Part shown: piece after piece, positions 63,091-64,000 of the stretch | Numbering within the stretch: position 1 is the first letter of the stretch | Layout of the letters: every line of letters starts with the position of its first letter | Translations under genes and position numbers: made by a program | Notes under the pieces: model-generated | Database searches by the model: none | What the model was told of the DNA's origin: nothing | What the model saw: the letters and a program-made list of their open reading frames with translations, nothing else | Origin: Paenibacillus sp. PL2-23 | GTDB lineage: Bacteria; Bacillota; Bacilli; Paenibacillales; Paenibacillaceae | Assembly: GCF_040834005.1 (NCBI RefSeq) | Contig: NZ_CP162129.1 | Location: 509,501 to 573,500, forward strand | Length of the DNA stretch: 64,000 nucleotides | Direction: 5' to 3'

Positions 63091-63884
63091 ACATGTACCG
63101 ACATGAGCTGAGGATGTATCGGAGCAACACCATCCTGTGGATGGTCGCCCTCGTGGGTATCGCAGGCGTATTCATGTCTTTCTATCCTATATTTGCCGCG
63201 GAGGCTGAGCCGTTCAAGGAGCTGCTCCGGTCGATGCCCCAGGAGGTGATGGCGGCATTCGGCCTGCAGATTGACAGCATCACCTCGCTGCTGGGCTTCT
63301 ACTCCTACGTGTGCCTCTATATCTCGTTATTGGGCGCCATTCAGGCGATCCATCTGGGCGCGTCCATGATGTCTGCGGAGACGAGAGCGAAGACGGCGGA
63401 TTTTCTGCTGACCAAGCCGGTGACGCGCGGAGCGGTGCTGCGGTCCAAAGCGTTGGCGGCCCTTACTCTGCTGTGTGTGACGCAGGCCGTATATTTTGCG
63501 GCATCTACAGCCTTGGCTTTCCTCGTCCAGCGTGAAGCGTTCAGCTACACCGCCTTCGCTTTGATTAATGCCTCGCTGCTATTGACGCAGCTGGTGTTCC
63601 TATCGCTCGGCTTTGCGGCGGCTCTTCTGCTTCCCAGGCTGAAGACCGTGCTGCCCTTGTCGCTCGGCGTGGTGTTTTCGTTATTTATGCTGTCGGCCGT
63701 CGGGGCTTCATCGGGCGACGGGGGGCTGAGATATTTGACGCCGTTCCAATATTTCGACAGGATGCACATCGTGTGGCATGAGAGGTATGAGCCGGAGTTT
63801 CTCGTCGCAGGTGCTGCTGTCATCGCGTTATGCGTATGGTTCAGCGTCCTGCGCTGCTTGAAGCGCGATGTTCATGCCAGTTAA
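63087..63884 (+). CDS. ABC-2 type permease
   Basis: A 265-residue membrane protein with about six hydrophobic segments and the family-like ETRAKTADFLLTKPVTR segment between the second and third. It overlaps the ATPase gene as ATGA, so both are translated together. With the partial gene that follows, it would complete an ATPase plus two-permease exporter, as in YhaQP- or NatAB-like systems. Confidence 0.88.
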   Translation: MNMYRHELRMYRSNTILWMVALVGIAGVFMSFYPIFAAEAEPFKELLRSMPQEVMAAFGLQIDSITSLLGFYSYVCLYISLLGAIQAIHLGASMMSAETRAKTADFLLTKPVTRGAVLRSKALAALTLLCVTQAVYFAASTALAFLVQREAFSYTAFALINASLLLTQLVFLSLGFAAALLLPRLKTVLPLSLGVVFSLFMLSAVGASSGDGGLRYLTPFQYFDRMHIVWHERYEPEFLVAGAAVIALCVWFSVLRCLKRDVHAS

Positions 63885-63900
63885 GGAGGCGCATCATCTC

Positions 63901-64000
63901 ATGAATATATGGCGAAGAGAAATGAAGGCGAGTCTGAAGCCGTTGCTGATCTGGATGGCTGGTATTGTGGCGATGGTGGGCAGCGGGATGGCCAAGTTCG
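63901..64000 (+). CDS. second ABC-2 type permease, partial
   Basis: The start of a membrane protein (MNIWRREMKASLKPLLIWMA, then a hydrophobic segment) follows AAGGAGG and runs off the right edge. Its N-terminus resembles that of the preceding permease (MNMYRHELRMYRSN), so it is most likely the partner permease. Confidence 0.75.
   Translation, partial: MNIWRREMKASLKPLLIWMAGIVAMVGSGMAKF

Overview
The window looks like chromosome of a Gram-positive, GC-rich, low-temperature-to-mesophilic member of the Paenibacillaceae (Paenibacillus or Cohnella type). The signs are strong AGGAGG-type ribosome sites, frequent TTG and GTG starts, CcpA-type cre boxes (three loci), an S-layer (SLH) anchored glycanase, a Bacillus-type mtl operon, a CitA/DcuS-type two-component system and paired half-size chromate transporters. 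No phage, transposase, CRISPR array or intact RNA gene was seen.

Layout. 1-473: the end of a methylenetetrahydrofolate-reductase-like gene, cut by the left edge. 977-8194: a 2405-residue secreted, SLH-anchored bifunctional amylopullulanase with its own promoter and carbon-control sites. 8298-9095: Nif3-like protein. 9179-14111: a six-gene leftward operon (SDR, two EamA transporters, MFS, MBL-fold hydrolase, cupin) divergent from a LysR regulator. 15149-18134: ATL DNA-repair protein, a two-gene membrane cassette of unknown function, a K+ channel and a DUF1284 protein. 18227-25067: M3 peptidase, greA, a non-coding stretch with a decayed tRNA-Phe-like sequence and a long inverted repeat, then DUF421, deoD, an LLM flavoprotein and an MprF-like catalytic domain. 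25323-26036: seven 102-bp tandem repeats, followed by a second copy of the two-gene membrane cassette and a MHYT-PAS-GGDEF-EAL c-di-GMP protein.

30498-37851 is a coherent carboxylate system: a TctCBA-type transporter, NAD-malic enzyme and an HPr-like protein lacking the active His form one leftward operon behind twin cre-like boxes, and a CitA/CitB-type sensor and regulator are divergent. 37889-44686 holds pepT, aguA-aguB (agmatine to putrescine), an acyltransferase, an AraC/GyrI-like regulator and an HNH protein that may be translated from a leaderless mRNA. 44701-45196 is a second tandem array, ten 51-bp units each holding a small hairpin.

45537-52841 is a complete mannitol PTS operon, mtlA-mtlR-mtlF-mtlD-ptsI-ptsH, in which both mtlA and mtlR carry a single-base deletion as the sequence stands. 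The rest holds two chromate transporters, a Bax-inhibitor-like protein, a chemotaxis receptor, a membrane thioredoxin-like protein, rlmN, a MacB-type ABC pair, and a TetR-controlled ABC export operon with two palindromic operators that runs off the right edge.

The points I would look at first are the HPr/Crh-like protein inside the malate/tricarboxylate operon, the duplicated membrane-protein cassette, and the two 51-bp-based tandem arrays.
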